DNA of 19,002 nt from an uncultured Collinsella sp. (GCA_902470095.1 CABRFG010000045.1:1-19002), one strand, 5' to 3'. Positions 1 through 7,454 are shown, numbered from the stretch's first letter. Notes: generated by a model not told the origin, from the letters alone. Numbers and translations are program-made.

Positions 1-55
1 CCTTGCCTTTTGAATGACAAATTGTCGCTCTGGGCGGCGCGCAGCGTCGACCGGT

Positions 56-77
56 CCGCCGTTCGTTAGAACGGCGG
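56..77 (-). terminator. Stem-loop downstream of the D-2-hydroxyacid dehydrogenase gene
   Basis: CCGCCGTTC (56-64) pairs perfectly with GAACGGCGG (69-77) around a 4-nt loop, starting 4 nt past the stop codon of the minus-strand dehydrogenase gene. No T-run follows on the minus strand, so it is not a classic intrinsic terminator. It may be a weak terminator or a 3'-end stabilising hairpin. Confidence 0.5.
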
Positions 78-81
78 AACC

Positions 82-1017
82 CTAATGCTCGATCCAGCAG
101 CGCAGGGTCTCGCCTGCCTGCAGGTGACGCAGGTTCTCCGCGGCGATGTTGACCACATTGTTGAGCGTGGCTGCCAGGTGGAACCAACCGGAGACGTGCG
201 GCGTGATGAGCATGTTGGGCGCATCCCACAGGGGGCTTGTATCAGGCAGCGGCTCGGGGTCGGTGACGTCGACCGCGGCGCCGGCGAGATGTCCCGACTC
301 CAGGGCGGCAACCAAGTCGTCGGCGACCACAAGGTCGCCGCGGCCGCCGTTGGCAAAGAAGGCGCCCGGTTTCATCGCGGCGAAGAACTCGGCGTTCGCC
401 AGGCCGCGGGTCTCGGGTGTGCTGGGCATAAAGGATGCGACGATGTCAGCCTCGGCCAGGCGCTCGGGCAGGGCGTCCATGCCGTCCATGTCCTCAAACA
501 CAATGGGGTAGACGAGCGGATGGCGCTTGATGCCGCGGACGTGCGCGCCCATGCTGCGGCATAGCGTGGCAAAGTGGCCACCAATATCGCCCGCGCCCAG
601 CACCAGCACATTGGCGTTTTTGAGCGAGGTGACCGGGCCCAAGTCCTCCCAGCGATGCTCGCGCTGTAGGTCCTGGTAGCCGGGCAGGCGCTTCATCATG
701 GAAAGGACCATGGCAAACATGTGCTCGCTCACGGCCTGGCCGTAGGCGCCCACCGAGCAGGAAAGCTTGGCGTCGGCTGGCACGGTGCCGGCGGCCAGGT
801 AATCGTCATAGCCCGCGGTCTGCAGTTGCAGCAGCTGGAGGTGTTCGCATGCCGTAAGCATGGCGGGGTCGATGTTGCCCAGGATTACGTCGGCGTTGGC
901 GACCTGCTCACGCGTGACGGCATCGGCGCTCGTGTAGATAAAGTCCTCGCCCGGAGCGCTCGACTCAAGAATTGCGCGATGACGGTCGTTGACAGGCAAC
1001 AAAACCAGGATGTTCAC
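82..1017 (-). CDS. D-isomer-specific 2-hydroxyacid dehydrogenase family protein
   Basis: A cytosolic NAD(P)-dependent oxidoreductase of 311 aa, the usual length for the family, which interconverts 2-keto acids and D-2-hydroxy acids. The Rossmann fingerprint GxGxxG lies at residues 141-146 (GAGDIG). The catalytic triad is visible: Arg226 in NGGRGDLV, Glu255 in DPEPLP and His274 in TPHVSGW. The start is GTG at 1015-1017, preceded by GGAGAGGA at good spacing. It is the last of three same-strand genes, but a terminator (1091-1136) separates it from the methionine aminopeptidase upstream, so it probably has its own promoter. Its leader carries a 10-bp inverted repeat (1038-1070). The family also includes phosphoglycerate and glyoxylate/hydroxypyruvate reductases; the substrate cannot be read from the sequence. 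Confidence 0.88.
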   Translation of the reverse strand: MNILVLLPVNDRHRAILESSAPGEDFIYTSADAVTREQVANADVILGNIDPAMLTACEHLQLLQLQTAGYDDYLAAGTVPADAKLSCSVGAYGQAVSEHMFAMVLSMMKRLPGYQDLQREHRWEDLGPVTSLKNANVLVLGAGDIGGHFATLCRSMGAHVRGIKRHPLVYPIVFEDMDGMDALPERLAEADIVASFMPSTPETRGLANAEFFAAMKPGAFFANGGRGDLVVADDLVAALESGHLAGAAVDVTDPEPLPDTSPLWDAPNMLITPHVSGWFHLAATLNNVVNIAAENLRHLQAGETLRCWIEH

Positions 1018-1037
1018 AAGCAGTCCTCTCCGCTCGA

Positions 1038-1070
1038 CCTGCCAAAAAGGGACAGGTTAATTTTGGCAGG
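1038..1070. repeat. 10-bp perfect inverted repeat in the dehydrogenase leader
   Basis: CCTGCCAAAA (1038-1047) and TTTTGGCAGG (1061-1070) are exact reverse complements separated by 13 nt. On the plus strand it is followed by TTTT, like a terminator, but both flanking genes are on the minus strand. On that strand it falls in the 5' leader of the dehydrogenase gene, about 20 nt before its start codon, so it is an operator or leader-hairpin candidate. Confidence 0.6.
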
Positions 1071-1090
1071 TTTTATCAGGCAAAACGCTC

Positions 1091-1136
1091 AAATAAAACG
1101 CCGGATGCAAGACGGGCGTGCCCGTCGGCATCCGGC
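1091..1136 (-). terminator. Intrinsic terminator of the methionine aminopeptidase gene
   Basis: GCCGGATGC (1100-1108) pairs with GCATCCGGC (1128-1136), and inside it GACGGGC (1111-1117) pairs with GCCCGTC (1120-1126), giving a long GC-rich stem with a small loop. Read on the minus strand the stem is followed by GTTTTATTT. It starts just after the stop codon of the gene ending at 1147. Confidence 0.85.
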
Positions 1137-1146
1137 GCATCCACAG

Positions 1147-2034
1147 CTACCAGCTGAGCAGCTCGTAACCGTCCTCGGTCACCACGAGCTGTACCTCGCA
1201 CTGGGCCGAATCGCTACCGTCCTTGGTGCGCACACACCAGCCGTCGCCCTTGCTGATCTTAATGTCGGGCGCTCCGGCATTGACCATGGGCTCGATGGTA
1301 AAGACCATGCCCGGGGCCATGATGGTGTCCACATCGGGCGCCTCGGTGGTAAAGCCCACAAACGGGTCCTCGTGGAACTCCTTACCGATGCCGTGTCCGC
1401 CGTACTCGCGCACCACGCTAAAGCCGGCGTCCTCGACCGTCTTTTGTACGGCCTCGGCCATCACGGACAGCGGCAGCCACGGCTTGACGGCGGCCAGACC
1501 CGCCTCCACGCTGGCACGAGTGACGTCGACCAGGCGCTGGCGCTCGGCCGAGACCTCGCCGATGCAGAACATACGGCTCGAATCACTAAAGTAACCGTCC
1601 AGGATCGTGGAGCAATCCACGTTGATGATGTCGCCTTCGTGCAGCACATCCGTATCGCAGGGGATACCGTGACAGACCACGTCGTTGATTGAGGTGCACA
1701 CGCTCTTGGGATAGCCCTCGTAGTTGAGATCGGCCGGCGTGCCACCGTGCTCGACGGTGTAGTCGTAGATCATCTGGTCGATCTGGTTGGTGGTCATGCC
1801 CGCGGCGATGTGCTCGCCTACGTAGTCAAGCACGCCCACGTTGATGGCGGCAGAGCGCTTGATGCCCTCGATGTCGGCGGGCGTCTTGTAGAGCGTGCGG
1901 GGCAGAACCTCCCAGCCCTCTTCCCACAAGCGCTCGAGGCGCTCATCAAAGGCGCTATGGCATTTCTTGTATTTCTTGCCGCTGCCGCACCAGCAAGCGT
2001 CGTTGCGGCCAGGAACGGGTCCTTTGTCATACAT
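1147..2034 (-). CDS. map: Type I methionine aminopeptidase with N-terminal SEC-C zinc motif
   Basis: Removes the initiator methionine from new proteins in the cytosol. The 295-aa protein has an N-terminal SEC-C type zinc knuckle (Cys14, Cys16, Cys25, His26 in CWCGSGKKYKKCH), a short linker, and the M24 peptidase domain from about residue 48. All five metal ligands are present: Asp140, Asp151, His214 (GGHGIG), Glu248 (FTIEP) and Glu280. His122 matches the conserved catalytic histidine of the family. The start ATG at 2034 has GAAAGGAAG upstream and a TATACT -10 candidate 26 nt before it. SEC-C methionine aminopeptidases occur in several bacterial groups, and the zinc motif is thought to help ribosome or partner binding. 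A second map elsewhere in the genome is possible, so this may not be the only copy. Confidence 0.95.
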   Translation of the reverse strand: MYDKGPVPGRNDACWCGSGKKYKKCHSAFDERLERLWEEGWEVLPRTLYKTPADIEGIKRSAAINVGVLDYVGEHIAAGMTTNQIDQMIYDYTVEHGGTPADLNYEGYPKSVCTSINDVVCHGIPCDTDVLHEGDIINVDCSTILDGYFSDSSRMFCIGEVSAERQRLVDVTRASVEAGLAAVKPWLPLSVMAEAVQKTVEDAGFSVVREYGGHGIGKEFHEDPFVGFTTEAPDVDTIMAPGMVFTIEPMVNAGAPDIKISKGDGWCVRTKDGSDSAQCEVQLVVTEDGYELLSW

Positions 2035-2059
2035 GGCTAACTTCCTTTCATCCGCAGCT

Positions 2060-2065
2060 AGTATA
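2060..2065 (-). promoter_or_regulatory. -10 box candidate for map
   Basis: The minus strand reads TATACT here, 25 nt before the map start codon. A -35 element is weak (TTATAT with a 16-nt spacer). The perfect inverted repeat at 2087-2153 abuts the -35 position, so the repeat could influence this promoter. Confidence 0.45.
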
Positions 2066-2086
2066 GCCCACCCACGCGTCCATATA

Positions 2087-2153
2087 AGTTGCGGTGATAT
2101 AGTTCCGATTTAAGCGGTTTAACAGCATAAACAGGAACTATATCACCGCAACT
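2087..2153. repeat. Perfect 20-bp inverted repeat between the radical SAM gene and map
   Basis: Left arm AGTTGCGGTGATATAGTTCC (2087-2106) and right arm 2134-2153 are exact reverse complements around a 27-nt AT-rich spacer. The match stops abruptly after 20 bp on both sides. Neither strand shows a T-run after the stem, so it is a poor intrinsic terminator. It lies 41 nt beyond the 3' end of the radical SAM gene and directly upstream of the map promoter. It could be a regulator-binding site, a dispersed palindromic element or a structured RNA. Confidence 0.75.
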
Positions 2154-2194
2154 GATGGAGCGGGATGGCGGGCGCTGGCTGCTGCGTGGTTTTG

Positions 2195-2971
2195 CTAGTA
2201 GCTCACCTGGCAGGGAATGCCGAGGGCTTGGACGCGCGCGGCGATGGCGTCGAGCACCTCGGGCGCTGCTTTGGCAAGGCCGGCGACCGGCGTCTCGCGC
2301 GCCACCGTGTAGATGGTCGCTTCTTGTGGGCGAATGCGCTCAAGCGCCGCGAGCCAGGGGGCAACGTACTCCTCGCCGGTGTTGTCGATGAGCTTGCCCT
2401 GATACTCGCCGGTCAAAAAGATCGTCTGGATAATAACGTGACCGTCAAAGCTTGCGAACGTCTCGATCTGGTGCTCGACGCCGTAGGGGCCAACGGGCTG
2501 GTCGAGCAGCTGGATAAACGCCGGGTCGACGGTATCGAGCTTGAGGATGTTGTCGTCGACCATCATGAGCGCGTCGTGCACCTCGGGGCGGTCGGCGCGC
2601 GTACCGTTGGAGAGCACGGCGATTTTGGAGTTTGGAGCAAGCTCGTCGCGCAGCGCGACGGCGCCGGCGATGGCCTGCGGAAACTCCGGTGCGGCGGTGG
2701 GCTCGCCGTTGCCTGCGAAAGTGATCACATCGGGGAGCTCGCCCTCGGCTGCCATCTCGCGCAGCTTTGCTTCGAGCGCGTCGAGTACCATGGCAGCTGT
2801 GTTGTACGGCTCATGACAGGGGCGCTCGGCGTTGAGGCCGTTTTCGCAGTAAATGCAGTCGAACGTGCAGATTTTGCCGCTGGCCGGCATCATGTTGACG
2901 CCGAGCGAGAGACCAAGGCGACGGCTGCGAACGGGCCCAAAGATGGGGCTGGCATTCAAAAACGTAGACAT
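2195..2971 (-). CDS. Radical SAM protein (COG0731-like)
   Basis: A cytosolic radical SAM enzyme of about 258 aa. The cluster motif CTFDCIYC (Cys35, Cys39, Cys42 from the chosen start) would hold the 4Fe-4S cluster that cleaves S-adenosylmethionine. An N-terminal stretch FGPVRSRRLGLSLG and a later GNGEPT (SAM-binding GGE-like) resemble the family related to wyosine-type radical SAM proteins. The reading frame is open back to 3007, but GAGGAG is spaced best for the ATG at 2971 (9 nt after GGAG); an ATG at 2977 is too close to it. No C-terminal accessory cluster domain is seen. The substrate is unknown. It precedes map on the same strand with a 160-nt gap that holds the 20-bp palindrome. Confidence 0.85.
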   Translation of the reverse strand: MSTFLNASPIFGPVRSRRLGLSLGVNMMPASGKICTFDCIYCENGLNAERPCHEPYNTAAMVLDALEAKLREMAAEGELPDVITFAGNGEPTAAPEFPQAIAGAVALRDELAPNSKIAVLSNGTRADRPEVHDALMMVDDNILKLDTVDPAFIQLLDQPVGPYGVEHQIETFASFDGHVIIQTIFLTGEYQGKLIDNTGEEYVAPWLAALERIRPQEATIYTVARETPVAGLAKAAPEVLDAIAARVQALGIPCQVSY

Positions 2972-3196
2972 AGGCATATGCTCCTCAAGACAATTGTGCC
3001 TAAGCATAGCATCGGCTCCAAAGCAAGGTGCGGGCTCTTGCCTTACAAGTTTCGTTTTTTAACGTCGCTCATTATGCCGTGCCATGAAAAGCCTCGGGTC
3101 GGGTAAAGTTAATCTGTTAACAAGGCGTAAGGCAATGCGGGCCCATCCAACCGCACTGACGTGCAACTGGATGAGCATTGATGATGGGGGCACAAC

Positions 3197-3994
3197 ATGG
3201 ATTTTACGGTCGAGAATGCGGGCACCACGATTGCCTGTCGCGAATATGCCGGCCCGGATGTGTCGCCTGATGCTCCTGCCTTGGTGTGCGTGCACGGCGC
3301 TTGTGTCGACGGCACATTTTTCGACGGTATCGCTTGTGAGCTCAGCCGCAACTACCGCGTAATTGCCTACGACCGCCGCGGCTGCGGTGGCAGCAGCGAT
3401 GCGGCAGACGGCAGCTATGATCTTGCCGCTCAGGCCGCCGACCTGCAAGCCGTGATCGAACACGTTGGCGCTCCGGCAAATGTGCTTGCGCACAGCGCCG
3501 GTACGTTGGTGGCGCTGGAGCTTCTTCGCACCGAACCCCATCTCGTCGCCCGTGCGATTCTGCATGAGCCGGCTGTGTCGGCCGAAGGCGTCGGCATGGG
3601 CGCAGCTCCGATTTTGCTCGATATGATTGCGGCTGGAAAGGTTTCAAGGGCGCTTCGGCTTTTCTTGGGAGCTCTCGGCGACTTGGACCCCGAGGCTCCT
3701 GGGACGACCGAAGCGGAAGCCAAGCATGCCCTGCGCAATGGTCGTTGCTTTATGGCCAATGAATACGGAACAAATATGACATATGCTCCCGACTGGGAGC
3801 GCGCCCGCGAATCAAAGGCGGTGTCGGCTGTGTTTTTGGGCGAGCTTTCGGTCGGTACACCCCGCGAGGCTGGTACGCGAGCGGCTGCCGAATATCTCGA
3901 TTGCCCCCTTGTGACGATCCCGGGCGCGCATAACGGTTTGCGCGATCGCCCCGTTACGGCGGCAAACGCCGTTCGCGATGTCTTGGAGCGTTAG
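3197..3994 (+). CDS. Alpha/beta hydrolase
   Basis: A soluble 265-aa alpha/beta-hydrolase fold protein. It shows the HG oxyanion motif (CVHGAC, residues 31-36), the conserved YDRRGCGGS strand (58-66), nucleophile Ser100 in AHSAG, and a catalytic histidine candidate His245 in PGAHNG. The ATG at 3197 follows GGGGGCACAAC. No signal peptide or lipobox is seen, so it is cytosolic. Family members include esterases, C-C hydrolases and haloperoxidase-like enzymes, and the substrate cannot be assigned. It stands alone between a divergent gene and a downstream same-strand signalling gene 211 nt away. A GAGCGTT/AACGCTC hairpin covers its stop codon (3986-4001). Confidence 0.85.
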   Translation: MDFTVENAGTTIACREYAGPDVSPDAPALVCVHGACVDGTFFDGIACELSRNYRVIAYDRRGCGGSSDAADGSYDLAAQAADLQAVIEHVGAPANVLAHSAGTLVALELLRTEPHLVARAILHEPAVSAEGVGMGAAPILLDMIAAGKVSRALRLFLGALGDLDPEAPGTTEAEAKHALRNGRCFMANEYGTNMTYAPDWERARESKAVSAVFLGELSVGTPREAGTRAAAEYLDCPLVTIPGAHNGLRDRPVTAANAVRDVLER

Positions 3995-4001
3995 AACGCT
4001 C
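3986..4001 (+). other. Small stem-loop over the hydrolase stop codon
   Basis: GAGCGTT (3986-3992) and AACGCTC (3995-4001) are perfect reverse complements with the TAG stop inside. There is no T-run, so termination is doubtful. The rest of the 3995-4205 gap contains no gene; a weak GTAACA...TGTTAC pair near 4110-4150 is the only other symmetry I see. Confidence 0.35.
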
Positions 4002-4205
4002 GATGACCTGCGGGGAGGGGGACTGTTAGCGTTTCGTCATTGTTAACGAATGCGCCAATAACCACGCGCCCGCGGCTCCATTACCACCGTTTGCCAGGTC
4101 ATAAAAATGTAACAGCATTCACGTGCTTACCTGCATCGGCAAGGTGTTACCCTTGTAGCATTTGGAACCCACCGCTACCATGCGAAACTATCGAAAGGGC
4201 CCCAT

Positions 4206-6086
4206 ATGCTCAATAATCACGAGGTCAATCTAACCGACGAGGAGGCTGCCGCTGAGGTCGCCCGCGTCGCGAAGACCTACCCCGTGGTGCGTTTGCTGTC
4301 GGCCGATCAGATTAAGAGCGAGCCTAACTGCCTGCTCGCCGGTGATCGCTGCCCTTGTTTGCGCCAGGCAAGTCTTGAGGCCTTGACAGATTCCGATGAG
4401 GTGTCGGAGCAACTCCTCAACGATGGCGTTGAGTACCGCGCCCATCTGCGCCCTCTGAAGGTCGAGGGCGAGCCTCATGTCCTGCTGATGGTGCGTCCGA
4501 TCGATGGGCAAGAGGCTGCAAAAGAGGACCTTGTCTACACCGACGTGCTGACGAGCGTGCACAATCGCCGATATTACGAGGAAAAGCTCCGTAGCGCCCG
4601 CATGAATGCCGGCGTTGCGATGATCGACCTTGATGATTTTAGGGTCTTCAACGATACGTGTGGCCGTCATGCCGGCGACCTTGCGCTCGGTGCCGTGGCG
4701 ACAGCCATGCGCAGCGGAATCCGTTCGACTGACGAGCTTGTGCGCTATGGCTGCGACAAGTTTGTGGTTGTCATGCCCAATATTCCCTCCGATGACTTCA
4801 CCCGTCGCCTGCATCAGGTGTCCGATGCCGTTCGTTCCACGATTATTCCGGGCCATGAGTACGTGAGCTTGACGGCATGTGTTGGTGGCGTTCGCATTCA
4901 TGGCGAGACGGTCGATGAGGGCGTTGGCCGCGCTGTCCAGTTACTGAGCCGCGCTAAGGCAAAAGCCGGTACGGTCGTGACCGATGCCGATTCCATCGAG
5001 GCCTTCCAAAGCGAAAAGCCTTTGGTACTTATTGTCGATGACTCCGAGATGAACCGAGTCATTCTCAGCGAGATGCTCAAGGACGAGTATTGCATCCTCG
5101 AGGCCGACAACGGTCGTACGGCGCTCGACATGGTCGACCGCTATGGTGATGAGTTGTCGCTCGTGCTGCTGGATATTGTCATGCCGGGCATAAGCGGCTT
5201 TGAGGTGCTGGCCGGTCTGTCGCGCCGATCGGTTAGTGACAATCTGCCTGTCATCATGATTTCGAGCGAAGATTCCGATGATATGGTTCTGCGCGCGTAC
5301 GAGCTGGGCGCCTCGGACTATATCAACCGCCCGTTTGACTCCCGTGTCGTGCGCCGCCGTGTAAGCAACACCATCCGCCTATACGCCAAACAGCGCCGCC
5401 TGACGAGCCTGCTGTCCCAGCAGTACAACGAGCGTGTCAAGAACAGTCGCATGCTCATCGACATCATGGCCGGCGTCATGGAGCTTCGCAACGGCGAGAG
5501 CGGCAGGCACGTTACGAACATCGAAAAGCTGACCGAGCTGCTGCTTGGCTGTCTGGTCCAGCGTAGCGGCGCGATCTCCCTCGACAATGAGGAGCGCTCC
5601 ACGATTGCCCTGGCTTCGGCGCTGCACGATATCGGCAAGATGTCGATTGACGATGCGATTCTCAACAAGCCCGGACGCCTTACGCCCGAGGAGATCGAGA
5701 TTATGAAGACGCATACCACGATCGGCGCCGACATGCTGCGTGAGCTGGGTAGCCATCACGCCGGCAATGCGCTTATGGAATATGCGTACCAGATTGCGCG
5801 TTGGCACCACGAGCGCTGGGACGGCAAGGGTTATCCCGATGGCCTTAAGGGCGATGAAATTCCCATTGCCGCACAGGTGGTTTCGGTGGCCGACGTGTAC
5901 GATGCCCTGACGAGCGTGCGCGTGTACAAGGACGCTATCCCGCACAAGGAGGCGATCCAGATGATCCTGGACGGTAAGTGCGGCACCTTTAACCCGCTGT
6001 TGCTCGACTGCTTGCTCGAGGTGCAAGACCGTATTGCCGAGACGTTGGCACGCCCCGCCGACGTTGTCGCGTTTCCCACGATTTAG
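4206..6086 (+). CDS. GGDEF (degenerate)-REC-HD-GYP cyclic-di-GMP signalling protein
   Basis: A soluble 626-aa signalling protein with no membrane segments. Residues 1-105 form a small sensor-like region with Cys42, Cys49 and Cys51. Residues about 109-262 are a GGDEF domain whose signature reads GCDKF (182-186), so cyclase activity is probably lost, while the inhibitory RxxD site is kept (RSTD, 173-176). Residues about 273-393 are a receiver domain with acidic pair Asp278-Asp279 and phospho-acceptor Asp323; the usual lysine is Arg375. Residues about 415-610 are an HD-GYP domain with His435, His474-Asp475, His503, His534-His535, GYP (542-544) and Asp563, expected to hydrolyse cyclic-di-GMP. The ATG follows AAAGGGCCCCAT. 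An Hpt gene begins 23 nt downstream and may pass phosphate to the receiver. The likely net role is regulated breakdown of cyclic-di-GMP. Confidence 0.9.
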   Translation: MLNNHEVNLTDEEAAAEVARVAKTYPVVRLLSADQIKSEPNCLLAGDRCPCLRQASLEALTDSDEVSEQLLNDGVEYRAHLRPLKVEGEPHVLLMVRPIDGQEAAKEDLVYTDVLTSVHNRRYYEEKLRSARMNAGVAMIDLDDFRVFNDTCGRHAGDLALGAVATAMRSGIRSTDELVRYGCDKFVVVMPNIPSDDFTRRLHQVSDAVRSTIIPGHEYVSLTACVGGVRIHGETVDEGVGRAVQLLSRAKAKAGTVVTDADSIEAFQSEKPLVLIVDDSEMNRVILSEMLKDEYCILEADNGRTALDMVDRYGDELSLVLLDIVMPGISGFEVLAGLSRRSVSDNLPVIMISSEDSDDMVLRAYELGASDYINRPFDSRVVRRRVSNTIRLYAKQRRLTSLLSQQYNERVKNSRMLIDIMAGVMELRNGESGRHVTNIEKLTELLLGCLVQRSGAISLDNEERSTIALASALHDIGKMSIDDAILNKPGRLTPEEIEIMKTHTTIGADMLRELGSHHAGNALMEYAYQIARWHHERWDGKGYPDGLKGDEIPIAAQVVSVADVYDALTSVRVYKDAIPHKEAIQMILDGKCGTFNPLLLDCLLEVQDRIAETLARPADVVAFPTI

Positions 6087-6109
6087 TTTGACCAAAGGAG
6101 TTTTAATCC

Positions 6110-6466
6110 ATGATTTCCATGCGTGAGGCGTATGAGAAGATCGGCGCTAATTATGATGACGCGTGCGCTCGGCTGATGGGCGGGGAAATGCTTGCCCGCT
6201 TTGCCCTCAAGTTTTTGGATGACGAGAGTATGGACAAGCTGGAGGCCGCCATGGCGGCGGGAGACGCCGAAGGTGCGTTTATGGCAGCGCACACGCTCAA
6301 GGGCGTGAGTCAGAACCTGGGATTCGATAATCTGTACGAGCCTGCGGTCGTGGTAACCGAAGCGCTGCGTGGCGCCGATGCCGTTGACGGCGCTCGCGAG
6401 GGAATGCATGCGCTGCAGCAGCAATATGCGGCTACGATGTCGGCCCTGCGCGAGGCGGCTGAATAA
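6110..6466 (+). CDS. Histidine phosphotransfer (Hpt) domain protein
   Basis: A free-standing 118-aa all-helical Hpt protein. The phospho-accepting histidine is His61 in AAHTLKGVSQNLG, the classic HxLKG motif. It carries no kinase or receiver domain, so it should act as a phosphorelay shuttle. It starts 23 nt after the HD-GYP gene with a strong AAAGGAG site, so the two are almost surely one operon, and the receiver domain of that protein is its most likely partner. No histidine kinase is present in the window, so the phosphate source is elsewhere. The strong terminator at 6510-6550 ends the operon. Confidence 0.9.
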   Translation: MISMREAYEKIGANYDDACARLMGGEMLARFALKFLDDESMDKLEAAMAAGDAEGAFMAAHTLKGVSQNLGFDNLYEPAVVVTEALRGADAVDGAREGMHALQQQYAATMSALREAAE

Positions 6467-6509
6467 GAGCTTGCGAGCCTTGGGCTGTATGCCGGCCGCG
6501 TATAGGCAA

Positions 6510-6550
6510 AAGGGTGCCCCGTCGGACCATGTGGCCGGCGGGGCACCCTT
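6510..6550. terminator. Bidirectional intrinsic terminator between hpt and the PuuD-like gene
   Basis: The arms 6510-6525 (AAGGGTGCCCCGTCGG) and 6535-6550 pair over 16 positions with a single G-U wobble and a 9-nt loop. Read on the plus strand it is followed by GTCTGTTGTG, and on the minus strand by TTTTGCC. It sits between two convergent genes, so it can serve both. Confidence 0.85.
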
Positions 6551-6571
6551 GTCTGTTGTGCGGTTCGCGAG

Positions 6572-7381
6572 CTAGCGGGTCTGCTTTACCTTGGCCGCTG
6601 CCTCGACAAACGACTTCCACAGGTTAAAGTCGGTCTCGAGCGTCATCCACGTGTACTCAGGATGCCATTGCACGCCCAGGCAGAATGGCTGGCCTTCGAC
6701 CTCGATGCACTCGGGAACGCCGTCGGTTGCCTTGGCGACCAAGCGCGTGCTTTTACCCAGACGATCGACGCAGCAGTGATGTGCCGAGTTGGTCTGGATC
6801 AGCCTGTGCCCGCCAACCGCGCGCTCCAGCAGCGAGCCCGGCACGACCTCGACGGGGTGCACGGGATCGTTGAGCACGTGGGTATGGCGCCACTGCGTGC
6901 GGCCCTCGCGCGCACCCAGGCTCGGCACGTCCATGCACAGGGTGCCGCCGGTGGCGACATTGAGCAGCTGCGTGCCTCGGCAGGTGGTAAAGAGCGGCTT
7001 CTTGGCGCGAAGCACCTCGTTAACCAGCTTAAACTCAAAACGGTCGCGAATCTCGCAGCACAGCGTGGGGTCGTAAGGACGCTCGTCGCCCCAGCGTTTG
7101 GGGTTGACGTCCGGGCCGCCGGGAATAGCGATACCGTCAGCGATTTCCACGTAATGACGGATAACATCGACGTCTTCGGTAATAGACATCTGCAGCGGCA
7201 GGCCACCGGCGGCAAGGATGGCATCGACAAAGGCACTTGCGATTTCCTCGTTGGGGGAGAGCGTCTCGCTCAAAAACGGTTTTGCCTCTTCCCAACGCGG
7301 CGCGACGAGGATGAGCGGACGGTCGGCGGGGGCAACGTCGACGTGCGGGGTGTAGGACGATGAGGTGCGGGTTCCGATCAT
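6572..7381 (-). CDS. Gamma-glutamyl-gamma-aminobutyrate hydrolase family (PuuD-like) protein
   Basis: A class I glutamine-amidotransferase-fold hydrolase of 269 aa. The nucleophile is Cys134 in FTTCRGTQLLN, with His240 and Glu242 in WHPE completing the triad, and GGPDVNP (88-94) is typical of the PuuD family. PuuD cleaves gamma-glutamyl bonds, for example gamma-glutamyl-GABA to glutamate plus GABA in putrescine breakdown; related enzymes act on other gamma-glutamyl compounds. No other putrescine (puu) gene is in the window, so the substrate is open. It lies 87 nt downstream of the amino acid ABC transporter ATPase on the same strand and may be co-transcribed, which fits release of amino acids from imported gamma-glutamyl compounds. 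The ribosome site before the ATG at 7381 is poor. Confidence 0.85.
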   Translation of the reverse strand: MIGTRTSSSYTPHVDVAPADRPLILVAPRWEEAKPFLSETLSPNEEIASAFVDAILAAGGLPLQMSITEDVDVIRHYVEIADGIAIPGGPDVNPKRWGDERPYDPTLCCEIRDRFEFKLVNEVLRAKKPLFTTCRGTQLLNVATGGTLCMDVPSLGAREGRTQWRHTHVLNDPVHPVEVVPGSLLERAVGGHRLIQTNSAHHCCVDRLGKSTRLVAKATDGVPECIEVEGQPFCLGVQWHPEYTWMTLETDFNLWKSFVEAAAKVKQTR

Positions 7382-7427
7382 GGTTGCGGCTTTCGAATCC
7401 GGGTGGACATGGCACAGGGGTGGCGCG

Positions 7428-7454
7428 GGGCAAACGTTACTGATGAATTTGCCC
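7428..7454 (-). other. Stem-loop between the ABC ATPase gene and the PuuD-like gene
   Basis: GGGCAAA (7428-7434) and TTTGCCC (7448-7454) are perfect reverse complements around 13 nt. It starts 14 nt after the stop of the ATPase gene and has no T-run, so it may only weaken read-through or mark an RNA processing site. Confidence 0.4.

Noticed and set aside
721..1692. Plus-strand open frame of 323 codons across the dehydrogenase and map genes
   Set aside because: It overlaps two well-supported minus-strand genes and their intergenic terminator, and shows no family motif.
2087..2153. Intrinsic terminator of the radical SAM gene
   Set aside because: The 27-nt loop and lack of a T-run on either strand make efficient rho-independent termination unlikely.
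2165..3106. Plus-strand open frame of 313 codons opposite the radical SAM gene
   Set aside because: The minus-strand protein has a clear cluster motif and a good ribosome site, while this frame encodes no recognisable domain.
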